64,000 bases of DNA, from positions 372,001 through 436,000 of the forward strand of contig JAJQJQ010000017.1 in the NCBI GenBank assembly GCA_028622995.1, in the 5' to 3' direction. The translations under genes and the position numbers were made by a program. The first letter of the stretch is position 1. Each line of letters opens with the position of its first letter. This DNA comes from Panagrolaimus kolymaensis (lineage: Eukaryota; Nematoda; Chromadorea; Rhabditida; Panagrolaimidae). Of this stretch, positions 48,301 to 64,000 are shown one piece after another. A model generated the notes under the pieces. It worked only from the letters and a program-made list of their open reading frames with translations, did not search any database and was not told where the DNA came from.

Positions 48301-51300
48301 ACTAACTCCTCGAACCCACCGAGTAAGTTCACGAGGGGAATAAACATAATGAGGTTGATCATCTTGCGTAAATTTCTCCTAAAATGGCAATAAATTTTAA
48401 TAATAAGAGAAATAATAAAACTAAATTACTTGAGATTGAAGGTAGAAATCAACCATAGCAGCTGTCATGGGCTCAGCCATATTGGAAATAGAAGGATGTT
48501 GACGAAGAACTGCACGCATAAATGTGCCATAAATTTGGTTCAAAGAAGTTGGACCAGGATAATCAACATAAACGACTGGAATTTAATATTTGTTATATTA
48601 TAGTTGTTTTTGTTATTAACAAATAGACAAACCTGGAACATGACGCAAGAAACGCAATGAGAGAGGGTTACGTCCAGGATCAGTAGGAGGATTACAGGCA
48701 CCAACAAATTGAATACGTTCAAGAGTGACCCATTGCTGATCGGTTGTACGATAAAAGCCATTCTAAAAAGTTTCAAATATATATTGATAAATATAAATAA
48801 AATAAATTTACTTGTTCAACAAGCTGTCTCATAAATGAAATGACCCTTTGTGTACCATATTTATCAGGACTTGGAAGATTAATTTCATCACAGAAGATAA
48901 CAAGCCATCGAGACATTTGCAATGGAGCTAAAACGATACCGTTGGGAGTTCTTCTGTATTCGCAATAATGATCAAATGTTCTCATAAGTAATTCTGGAGT
49001 TGTGGACGAAGAAAAGTTGACGTTTATGACATCCATATCAGGCAAAGAACGTAAAGCCGATAATAATGTCATTGTTTTACCAGACCCAGGTGGACCACAA
49101 AGTACAAGAGGTTTACGCTCACTCAACCAAACATTGAGAAGAAGTTCGTGTCGAACGGTATCCATGGTTGGAACAACGATATCGGCAGCAGTAACCTAAA
49201 ATTAAATGAACTTTGAGTAAAGAAAGTACAAAAAATGCAAAAACAAAACTTACGCGATGTGCTTCAACTTCCATTTTAGGAACTTTTGCAATCCAAGGTA
49301 TCCATTCTCCAGTGATAGAAACATGGAAGTCAATAATAGGTTGATTTTCATTTGGTGGAAGAGATATGGTTGTAGAGGAACGAACAAAATCACTAACAAT
49401 TTGACGGAATTTCCATTTAGAATCACCACTAAATGCCCAAATTGCATTCACAAGCATACATCGGCTAATGTAAGTTTCAATTTGATCAGAAGTAAGAGGG
49501 AAATCACGGTGATTGAAATCATAGTTGATAAGTTGTCGAACCGAATAATTCATCATAGCAAAGAATGCGAGCAAAAGACGTTGTTTTGTTACATCCATAA
49601 TATGCTCGACATTTTCCAAGGCATAATCAAGAGTATTTAAAACAAGACCATCGCTACCAATGTGATGATTAATAGCTAGAGCACAGATATTTTGGATTTC
49701 AAGTGTACGAGTAACTGTTTCATCTTTGATTTGGGAGCCTGGCATCATAGAAGCAGTTACCGAACCTTCCATAGGAGTTGAAAGTTCCAAAGATACGGTA
49801 TTTGTTTGAGCTAAGCTGAGTATTTCTTCTACGGAATGTTGAGAATCAGAGTCAAGACGAAGAGTTTTAAGGCGATTGAGATAATTATCAGTAAGCATAT
49901 CACTTGTAACAACCTCTTCAGGAAACCTACAAAAAGATTTGTTTAAAGAAAAAAGAATAATAAAAAATATACCAGATCATGCCGCAGCGGGACACAGTAG
50001 CCAATGTTGCATATTTAAGATCAGAAACTTCAAAGATGATCCGAACATTTGATGGAATAGAAAGACGTTCACCATTAGGCAATGTAAGAAGTTTGTTATC
50101 ATCCAAGACAGAGTTCAAATTTTCAACCCATTCAGGATCAACATCTCCGTCGAAGATAACCTAAATTGTATAAGGTGTTAAAAATATTATAAGTAAAAAA
50201 ATTAACATACCCAATTGCGCTTTTCAGCTTCCCCGCGCACATTGTCAATAATTTTACGAATGATATGAGTAAAAAGTCCATCCGTCCATTCTCGAGTATT
50301 TGCATCAAGAACACCGTATAATGAATCTTTGCTCATCGCTTTAGCATCAATAACATGGGCAACACCTTCAACTTTTTCAAGTCTTTCAAGAGCTTTGAGA
50401 AGAACTTTCCATGCCATTGTTTTACCAGATCCACTTGAACCAACGAGCATTAAACCATGATTTAAATTTGTGATTTGATAAAGTTGAAGCACCTTTTCCA
50501 TCCATAAATGTCCTCGATCTCCAGACGTTGCAGAATAAGAGAGCATCAATTGATCACATACTATACCAATTGCTTCACGAAGATTATCCATTTGTTTAGG
50601 GATGTATTGAACATCAGGAAAAACATCTTGTAAAAGTGAAAAAAGTAAAGTAATATCTTCAGAAACAAGCTTGGGCACTAATGTTTCACAAACAGATTGA
50701 ATAAGAATTTGTTGTTCAGGAAGTTGATCACTGATATCACTTTCAACAAGAGCTTCGCCATTTTGACCCGCTTCTTCCTTCATGCGATGAATTTGATCAC
50801 GTTTAATATTTCCTGCAGAAACAAGTACATATTTCAAAGCTCGTAATCCAAAATCATAATGGCATTGATTCGAAAGCTGTTCTTTACATAAACTAAAAAA
50901 ATAAGCAAAAATAATAAGTGAAGCCAAAATATAATAATCTTACATGAATAATGGAACGATTTTCTTTGCTAAAATTTCCGCTGTTCTAAATCCTTGTGAA
51001 AATAACATAACTTCAGCGATGAGATTTCGGTCAGGTTGAGTCATAGCAAGCGAACGGAAAAGTTGTTTCAAATTGTCAGGAAGATTTGAACGACCAGAAT
51101 ATCCAGGATTCATAGTGATGAAAATAGCCATGTTAAGATTGACAGAAAGGTTTTTGCCCACAATAGTAATTTTTGTATCGCCACCAGCACGAACAGCTTC
51201 TTGAATGGTTTGAATTTGTTGTGAAACGGCAGAAAGCATGCGTTCTTCAAGTCGATTGAATTCATCAAAACAACCCCATGCACCAACTTGACAAAGACCA

Positions 51301-54300
51301 ACAAGAATGCGTCCGACAGCCTAAAAAAACAATGTGTTAAAAAATTGATTTAAAAAATATGTGAAAAACAAACTTGAAAATCAAAAGTTTCATCGCAATT
51401 GAATACAAGAACAAAACGTCCAAGATGATGGCCAAGAGCTTTGACAGATTCCGTCTTACCAGTTCCTGCTGGTCCAAATGGACTTCCACCAAGTCGAGAA
51501 TGTAAAGCTTGAGTCATAGTCAAATAACAGCGATCAGTAAGCGGTGTTTGAACAAGTTTTTCTTGGATACCAAGATATTCGAAGCCATAGAAGAATTCAG
51601 CATTGGCCATTTTAACAACACAACATTTGAGTGGCTCGGTTTCCTTTGCAACGAAGTAGAATCGCATTACTTGAAGCCATTGAAAATCAGTATTGCAGAC
51701 AACATTTGAAGCAATTAATTCACGGGTGATATCACGCTTATGGACAAATTCCGTAATCTAAAATTTCATAATAAAAAGAGTTAATCTACTTTAATATTTA
51801 AAAAACATACCAGCATTTCAATTTTTCTTCTCCGAACTGATGGTTGATCACGTAAAACACTATCAGAAAGTAACTCAAGTGTCTTTTCAACAGATATCAA
51901 AACTTCATCAACTCGTTGGGATTGAGCAAGGCGTTTTTCAATTAATTCGGACCACCAAATATCAGCGCTGATACCAATGATTTGAGCCTAAAATTTAAAT
52001 TTAACTCCATGAAGTAATGTTTGAAAAAGCTTACTGGATACGAATCAAGCCATTCCATGTAAGAGCTCATATCAATGTTGTTAAAATCAAATTTAGCAAA
52101 ATGTTCAAGTGATTTAGCAAGCAATTTTGCTAAAGTACGACGCATTTCTGTTTCGAGTTTTTGAAGCCAATCATTGACACGAGGAGTTTTGCTCAAATCA
52201 ATAGGATTAAGAAGATCAACACTTTCACCTTCGCGTGAGGCCATTTCAGTAATCATTTTAGTTTCTTCGTCATATTTGATGGACATAATACCAGCAAACA
52301 TCTTCTTCAAATGTTTCATGATGCGAACAATGTCTTTTGAATTACCCATTATTTCAAGTAAATCTTCATCACCAACAAAATAGAAGCGAGGAAAAGATGA
52401 TCTTTCACGTTCAAGATAATCACCAAGTGCTTTTTGGATTTTAGCTAACATTTCTGCCAAACGTTCAAGAAGTTTTTGAGCGCCTTGCATGTTAACCACA
52501 TCAACGATCCTTGGAGAAACAGCAACTTTTTTCATAACAGCTAAAAATTCATTGGAAGCGGAAGCAAAGCGACTCGATTCTGAAAAATGAGTTATAAGAA
52601 ATAATGCTAATTAAAAAAAAAAAGAAATTACCTGTTGGAAGTAGGGTAGCAATATCAGCTGAACCAGAAAAAAGACCTTCGAGATAGACCCATCGCCGTT
52701 GAACATCAATCCATACATCAAAAAGAGCGTTGATTTTATTTAATCTATCTTCCCATGACATTGCATCTTCTTCAAATTGTTTGTAGTATGGTGAAAGCTT
52801 CATGGCTGCTAAACTATTCATATGTTCTTTCAGCTTGTTGAACAAATCATCCCAACCACGAATAAGACGAGTTTTATTTTGGTAATTAACTAATTCAACT
52901 TCAAAATTCTGCCAATATTCACGAACTTGCTTCAAGAATTCTTCTAATGCCATTTCACCTTGAGCAACAAGAAGAACTTGTTTAATTCCATTTTCATGTC
53001 GAAGAAGATCAGCATCCCAAACATTTCCAAGCTGAACATCAGAAAGATTCCAAGTAACGCCAAGTTCTTTCATCAATTGCCTCCAATGACGTTCTTTCAA
53101 AGCTTCGGACTTCAGTTGAACAATGAGCATGTTTACCTTTGAATAACTTTGTAACATTTTGCGAGCATATTCATATGAATCATAAGAACGGTATTGAGCA
53201 GGCAGTCCTTTCAATGATGTAAGAAGTTCATCCAATGTTTGACGTATTTTACGAGGTTTAACAGAAAGCCACGTTATTTCTTTGAGTTCATCAACTTGAT
53301 TGTAGACAGGTAAAAGCGCAGCCCAAACTCCTTTCAAATCATTCAATTCTTCCATCGCAACATCAAGTTTATCAGTGTGAAGATTTAGTTTAGTTGCATC
53401 ACTAATTTCCAATGCATTCTTCGCTTTGATCATATTTTCCCGATCTTCCTTCAATTTAGACATTTTATCTTCAAAACCTGAAAGAGCTTGCAAGGCTTCT
53501 TTTGGACGTTGAGTACCCTATAAATAAAAGATTAATAAAAATTCAAAATTAAATAAAGTATTACCTGTGATGGTTTAGATTTATCCCAATCACCAAGGAG
53601 ATTTTCGACACGTTTTTCGACGACTTCATCTTCTTCTTTAATGCGATGTTGAAGATTGTTGACTTGTGATTGAATAGCAGTATCTTTGCGATGAAGAATA
53701 TCTTCTAGCGCTGACCATTCTCCTTCAATGTTTTCAGCATACAACCAATTATTTGGAAATTGGTATCGATGACTAGTCAATAACTTCTGTCCGCTACGGT
53801 ATGCTTCCACAACTTCTTTATTTTCCTTGGCTTGTCGTTTCAATGATTGAACATAGGTAATGAGAGCAACCGCATCAGAAGTAGCACCAGAATCAATGCT
53901 TTGTTGTTCGAGATCATTTCGCCACTTTGAAATGTTTTCATAAAATGTCTGCATTTCACCGCCCAAAAATGCACTGAACTTTTGAAGAAGTTCGCGATGC
54001 CAATAATCATATTTGAGTAAAACCTTTGATTGGACTTTACCGTAATCGATGACAATAGGCTTGATTTCTTTTTGAGTTTCTTGAGTGTCCACGGAAGTTC
54101 GAGCTTTTTTAGTTGCACTAAGCATTTTCATCCATTCACCAACATCATTTCCAAGACGTTCAAAAACAGCATCTGCTTGAATTTCCCTAAAAACAAATTT
54201 TTTAGTTAAAAATTAAAGAAGTTGTTTGTTTTATTTGTATAATTTTTTTTAGTTAAATTGTTTACCATAAACTTTGATAACCAATCCATTCATCAACATA

Positions 54301-57300
54301 TTTCTTTACTGCTTCCATGACAATGCTGATAGCAGAATGAGCTTCCATAAGAAAATTTTGACCATGTGGCATAATAGAGAGGATACTTTTATAAGTTTTG
54401 GGTGAAGCACCTGTACGAAGTAAAGCAGGTTGAGCTTTGGTACTTGAGAGTCTTGGTTGTTCAGAAACAATACCATGAAAAGCAATCATTTGATTTAGCA
54501 AACTTTCGTGAGCTTGTTCAAGAGAAGGTAAAACTGTCATCATTTGGTGACTAAGACGAATTTCAAGAGTGATACGATGAATTTTAGGCATAGGAATATT
54601 TAATTCAGAATCAGTATCGGCATCAGCATTATCTTTAAGAGTTTCTGTCCAAACGCGAATAGCTTGTTCACAACGATGAGCAAGAATTTTTTCAACCTGT
54701 AAAAGCAGTTAAATGAATAAGAAAATGGCAGATGGTGATGGAATAAACTTACTCTTTTATCCAATTCATCAACCCAGTTATATAATGATGAAAATCCTCC
54801 CAATGAAAGTTGATCAACATTCTTTTGCATGTTTTGAAGATGGCTTCCAATTACAGGAAGAGAATATTCACATGTTTTCAAGCTGGCAAGCTCTCCTTCG
54901 AGTTTATCAATAACATCAATAAGTTCGTTGGCTTTCTCTTGATAAGCTGTTGCAGCATCAGAAACTTTTGAAACATAGTTATCCATACGATAAGAATCCC
55001 ATGTAAGAGCAATACCCTAAAATTGTTTTATTTAAAATAATAAAAGAAAACCTTTAAAAACGTACATCTTCAAAAAGATTATGAACAGTTTTGAGATAAG
55101 TGGATACCAACATTGAAATATTTTCACGGTCATTAACAAGTTTATTGGTATGTTCGTACACATGAACTGACTCCATAAGCGATATAGCATAAGGATACAT
55201 AGCTGTTGCTTGTTGAGCGGTGTTAAGGATTTTGAATGGCAAGCGAATATTCATTGCTTTCAACATGCGAACCTAAAACTCATATATTATAAAGGATAAT
55301 AAGTAATAAAAATACAGACTTCTTTAGCAATAACCATAATGTCAGGTGAAAAGTTAACATCAATTTTGAGATTGAGTTTTCCTTCTTTTTGTTGTCGATC
55401 AATTTGGAAAATTCGTTTATTTGCCATCCATTCTCGCTTTGAAGTCTTTTCAATCCATTCGTTGACCAAAGCATCAGTATCGAGTTGTTTGACGAAGCGA
55501 TCACAAATTTCTTTCAATTCTCTACCTAAAATAAAATAGTAAAATATTACAAGTTCTAAGTTATTAAAAGAAGGTAAAATCTCAAGAATTTCTTATACAG
55601 TAGAAAGAATGAACTACCTTACCTTCAATGTGGCGTGCCCATTCTTTACCAAGAACATCTTCAACGCGTTGCATATAATCTTTTAGACGATTTTCAATTG
55701 ATCGCATCCAACATACATAAGCGCTTAATTCAGGAACATCACGAGCTTCGGAAACTTTAAGAGCTGTTTTTTCGACTTCGGGTCTTTCCAATTTGGTTTG
55801 AAGTTGGGTGATATCATCCTTGACACGATCAATCAACTTCTTTTGATATTCCGAAATTGCTGAACGAATGTGAGGGCGAACGAGTAAAGCGTTGAATCGA
55901 GAAAAGATTGAAAACATTTCATTAGCATTTTTAGCACCACCAAGTTGATCACGAAGTTTGGATGCAAGTTGATTTTCAGTTCGACTGATTTGTTCCGTGT
56001 AACGTTTATTAGTTGCAACCCATATAGCTTCACCATCGCGAGAAACATCTAAGTAATCAATTTCTTTGACACTATTGTAAGCATTTTCCATTTGAGCAAA
56101 TGTATCAGCTTCAGCTAAACGATGTTCAAATTTGTTTTCACTTTTGCCATCGTTATGTGGACGTCGAAGTACGCGAGTTATTACACTTCTGAGTTGTTCA
56201 TGTTGTTTCCGGAATTTCTTAATGTCATCCAAACGTTTACGAAGTTGTAAATGTTGAAAGTTAATGCGAGATGCAACTTTCATGTCTTCACGTTTTTGTT
56301 TACCTTGACGGATCATACTTGTGATTTTTTGAGATTCATTTTCCCAAACTTCAAATACTTTTTCAGCTTCAAGAATAATTGCATCACATTCGGCAATTGG
56401 AAGATGAAGAAGTCGACGAGGTCCAATGATTTTAATAAGTTGTTGATGAACATCACGAGAAATTGTTTCAATAAATTTTACCAAACGATTCATAGGATAT
56501 TTGGTATTCTTAGACTTCCGAAGACCACTAAATACTTGAACAAGCGGAGAACTTATTTCAACGAAGTTTGAAGCAGAAAGCATATCATTGAGTTGGAGAT
56601 CTTTGAGAAGATTACAATAATCAGCAGCTTCGGGCGTTTTTTCTTTGAGTTCTAAAAAATTAAATAAAAGATATGAAAACTAAACAACAACAAAAAATTA
56701 CTTGTATTTGATTCAAAAGAAGTTGTTGCATGAAAACGATTTCCCTTTTTCAACGCTAAAAGAGTGAGCACAACAGGATCACTAGCGACCTTTTCATTGA
56801 TACGACGAAGAGCTTGATCCATGTTCATCCAAAATGCAACTTCTTGAAGAGCAGTACCAGATCCAGCATCGCGATCAAGAAGAGTAACCTTTTGGATTTC
56901 ACCAATCCAGCGATTGACATGTTGTTGAAGTTGATTTAAAAAGTCAGAATCTTCGACCAGGTTGCCAAGATCTTCATAGGTTGCCTTTTTTCCTTGAGCT
57001 TCAGCATTATCAATGACTTCTTGAATTTTAGGATGAATAACAAGATCAATTTCAGGTATATCAATGTTTTGTTGCATATGAAGAAGAGCTACTTCAACTT
57101 CATCAAGGTTCTTTTCAATTGATGGAGCAAGTTTGTTTCCATCATGTTCACCTTTTCGAGATTCTTTTACGAACGATTTGAATAATGGCGCGATAACCTT
57201 TCCAATGTGACCAAGAAGAGAATCATAGAAGTTGCTTTCATCAATTCTAAAAACGCCATATAATAAATGAAAAAGTAAAAAGGTATAACTTACAAGATAT

Positions 57301-57799
57301 GACGAACTTGACTTTTGATAGTTTTGGTAGATGATTCAATAATGCTACCAGTTTTGAAGAAGACGATGCAGATAGTTTTGTCACTTCGATATCCAACTTC
57401 CCCACGAACAACATAGGTTGCTTGAAGATCATCGACAGTGTCACCATCTGAAATATGAGATATAAAAACAGAGAAGTATGTAAAAGAAAGCTTACTTTGA
57501 ATCCAACTTTGTTCTACTACGATAGCAGAAGCTTGTGGTTCAGAAATGAATTTTTGGATGATTTGAGAAGCTGTTTCTAAAGCAGACGTCAGTTGAGTTT
57601 TATCCACCCCATCAAGATTCATATCAACGACATTGACCACGTAATCAATGAACGTTTCAAGCGAAACAGTTTCAGTTGCCTAAAAAATACACCATGGTAT
57701 TGAAAAAAAAACTAAATAAATACAAAAACTTACAACATTAGCACCATTAAATGGAGCATCAGCCGAAGCATTTACAGAAGAAACTTCTAACACATTCAT
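42304..57799 (-). CDS. dhc-1: Cytoplasmic dynein 1 heavy chain, complete
   Basis: 31 exons give about 4,611 aa (C. elegans about 4,570). Exons: 57799-57734, 57679-57496, 57447-57294, 57246-56702, 56651-55623, 55525-55320, 55272-55066, 55016-54753, 54696-54266, 54186-53565, 53517-52632, 52579-52035, 51987-51811, 51757-51374, 51320-50944, 50892-50211, 50160-49973, 49926-49254, 49195-48812, 48762-48633, 48575-48430, 48378-47842, 47792-47453, 47380-46461, 46412-45697, 45651-45456, 45402-44866, 44821-44452, 44403-42878, 42826-42671, 42561-42304. The tail/linker is followed by P-loops GPAGTGKT (AAA1, about 1867), GSSGSGKT (AAA2, about 2177), GPPGSGKT (AAA3, about 2574) and GVSGSGKT (AAA4, about 2916). 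The stalk coiled coils flank the microtubule-binding domain (about 3290-3390). It is the minus-end motor. An acceptor before the ATG (near 57816) indicates a spliced leader or 5' exon. Confidence 0.97.
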
Positions 57800-60458
57800 T
57801 GCATAAAAGTTAGCCTGAAAATATTTAATATTAATGGATGATGAAATAGACACAAAGTAATGACAATCATGTTATAAAATTAATTACACGCATAGAATTA
57901 AGAGAAAATCTGTACTTGAAAAAGACACGTTGCAAAAAAGAGGAATATTTCCATATTTGATGAAGCTGGCTAAATCACAAAAAATACAAATATTTAAAAA
58001 AAGAAAGGTGGTGTTAGACAAATGCTAAAGAGACCGTTTGTGCGTTCACGTTTAAGAGGAAGGTCAATAACGAATGGATGTTTTCATCTAAGGAATCGAA
58101 TAGAAAGCAAATGTTTAAAACTTAGTATTGTGGAATGATTATGGTTTTAAAAAAAAATCAAAAACTTATTTTTATCAAGGATGTAAAATGAAAAAATGCC
58201 AAATAAAAAATTTTGATGAATCAAACACAATTTTTTCTTTTCTTCGCTGCAATTTTGAACGGCCCTCTCGAGCTCACTCATTCGCTTCGAGACATTTTTT
58301 TTTGAAGGTTTGAAATAAAAATTTCAAACTTTTCCGCAATTTTTTTGTTTTTTTCAAAGTTTGAATAAATTTTATGAACTTCAAGCTAGCTTTTATTTTC
58401 GTTGCACTGCAAAACTTTATAAAGCATTAATTAAACAATTGAGAACATTGTGCTTAATTGTAAGGTTTATTGTTTTTTGTTGTTGTTGAACTTTGGATTT
58501 GACGCCGAGTTTATTATTTTTTTTAACTTCCTTTAGTTCGTTTTCAAAATCAAATTTGTTTTAAAACTTTCCTTGAAGCATTTGATTTATTTTCGCAAAG
58601 TTATGGATTATGATGATATCAGAATTATAAATTAAAATACTATTTTTTCTTTTCATAGATGTATTCTTTCTTTAAAAAAAAGAAACAGTTGTTATTCGTC
58701 ACCCACACTCTCCAATTTTATTCATGATAACATTTATGTAATTACTAAATAAATAATTTCAACAAAGCTTTTGAATCCAACCTTTTTTTACTTGATTTAA
58801 AAAAAATTTAAAATGTTTACCGCTTTTTTCTTTGAGTGATGATCGCTTTCGTTTTTGTCTGTGTGTTTTCCTTTGAATTAAAGGGATAAGAGCTTTTTGC
58901 GAAGTTAACAAAAACATTAATGAAAAAAAGTGAAAGCTTTTCTCCTCTTCATTTCTAATCTCCTCTTCTTACTTGTGTCTCGGTCATTGATGAAGAAAAG
59001 GCTGTCAATGAAAAGTTTGATTTTGACCTTTTGCGTTTGTTCCAATTTTTTTATTTTTGGCAAAAACTATTTTTGGGAAACGAAGGAGAAAAAGTAATAA
59101 ATGGATTGTCCCAAGCGTCGTCAATGGTTGTATGGACGAATGAAATGGGATTTTATCTCTTCATTTTTCTTTCTTTCTTGGTTTTTAGGCTCGGGTGGTA
59201 GTAATAGTAAACGGTCAACTGTCCATTCCTTTTATTTAAAAAGGGCAATGTGAAAAAGAAGAAGTAAAAAAAGAATATTTCGGCTCAATGCCAAATCGAA
59301 AATGAACGAGAGAGAAATAAAAATGTGTGTATGTCCTTTTCCTTCTTTTTTTGCTTTAAAAAGTGCGTTCAACTGAACGTTGTTCATTTCTCATTGCATT
59401 TTTTTGCCTTTCTTTTTGCATTTGCAAGCTTTGAGACAAAACTCCAAAACAGCTCAACCTCAAAACTAGACGACTGACAAACTTGCTATGGTCGTCGTTC
59501 ATTCGCGATGACGGACATAAAAAAGAAACGAAACTATACTCTCTCTTTTTCTTTCTTTCTTTTCAAACTGCAAGAAAGAGAAAAAAGCCATTGGCATTTT
59601 TTGTAAAGGTTTTTGTCCGTTACTTTCTTGCGCTGTTTTTTTCATTTTAAAATCGAAAAAAATGCTTTTTCTTACTCATGCACGATTGCCTGCATCGCCT
59701 TCGTCAACAAATTTACTAACAACATTTTTTGTTGAGGGATAAAGATGGTTTTTTTTCTTCCTTCTGTCTGCATTTTTTGCATGCTACTCTTGGCTTACTT
59801 GAATGTCGATTCCTTCCGTCCACTCTTATTTTTCATCTCTCTGCACTTTTTTTTTTTCATTGACTTCTTTTTTTTTTCAAAGAAAAACTACTTTTAAGCC
59901 TTTTTTACCGAGTAATAGTTATCAAGCGTGCTAATTTGAAAATTTTGGGCTTTTTAATTTTTATGCTTTTGGATTGGGAATTATTTTTTAAAATTTTAAA
60001 TAAAAACTTGTTACAATTCGTTTTTTTGTTATTGTAACGAATGAGCATAACATTGGTTTATGATAAATTTCAATCGCGACTTCACAATCGTTTTTAAATT
60101 TATAACCTTTTAAAATTTTGTATGTAACTTATCCAAAATAACAAGCTGCTAATATTGATTGTTTTCAGATTTTATCCCAAAAGTGCATTTTCAATAGCAA
60201 TGAAAATATTATAAAACAATATTATTATTATAAATTCATTCATTTACAAATAATTGTTAATGTTAAATTATATTAATTTTAAATTTATATTAGTTTTTTA
60301 TTTTAAAAGTCCTTTAACGGACTAAAAAGAAAAGACATAAAAAAAGAAGAAGAAAGGATTCCATTATATCAAAATGAGTTGGAATCATTCAATCGGTTTA
60401 TATTTATTTTATTTATAAATAAAATTAATTAAAAAATAAATTTATAGAGCAGGACTTG
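57800..60458. other. Divergent promoter region of dynein heavy chain and liprin-alpha
   Basis: 2.66 kb of AT-rich, pyrimidine-rich sequence with no supported gene. An acceptor TTTATAG at 60441-60447 just before the liprin ATG, and one near 57816 before the dynein ATG, suggest that non-coding 5' exons or trans-splice sites lie in this interval. Confidence 0.55.

Positions 60459-64000
<3,542 letters not shown>

Overview
This is an AT-rich nuclear window from a nematode. The phylum is shown by an MSP-domain sperm-type protein, a Str/Srd-like chemoreceptor, a GT92 (DUF23) glycosyltransferase, a secreted ShKT-domain protein and very small introns (mostly 45-60 bp) ending in TTTTAG or TTTCAG. I cannot name the species; nothing seen conflicts with a clade IV (Tylenchina-like) nematode. 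Exon boundaries were placed by hand from GT/AG signals, reading frame and protein family alignment. In every multi-exon gene I checked that the summed exon length is a multiple of three.

Left part (1-16 kb): a possible transposon end, a ShKT secreted protein, a histidine-phosphatase-fold protein that has lost its catalytic histidines, a chemoreceptor, an MSP-domain protein on a long lysine-rich stalk, an IMPACT homologue, a GIPC PDZ adaptor and a secreted Ig/TSP1 protein. About 3.8 kb without genes follows. Middle (16.7-33 kb): a Frizzled receptor with a 2.7-kb first intron and an unusual C-terminal half, a 175-bp near-perfect palindrome, two short secreted repeat proteins with matching layout, a GT92 enzyme, a small heat-shock protein with textbook heat-shock elements, a Cys/Gln/Asn-rich secreted protein, then NFS1 and casein kinase II alpha in tandem.

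Right part (33.5-64 kb): an ionotropic glutamate receptor, one tRNA-Lys(CTT), a single-exon gene of unknown function under a perfect four-unit heat-shock element, an F-box-like membrane protein, TIM16/PAM16, the complete 31-exon cytoplasmic dynein heavy chain (about 4,611 aa), and the first about 860 codons of liprin-alpha (syd-2), cut by the window end.

Functional links: dynein, GIPC and liprin-alpha all act in motor-based transport or synapse assembly, and the glutamate receptor and Frizzled are neuronal or developmental receptors, but I see no sign that these form one system. Gene order does suggest two polycistronic units on the minus strand: CK2alpha then NFS1 (317 bp apart, the same neighbours I recall in C. 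elegans) and dynein heavy chain then TIM16 (174 bp apart, with a splice acceptor touching the TIM16 ATG). The most useful unexplained items are the heat-shock-controlled unknown gene at 37313-37831, the pseudo-phosphatase, the palindrome and the paired secreted repeat proteins.
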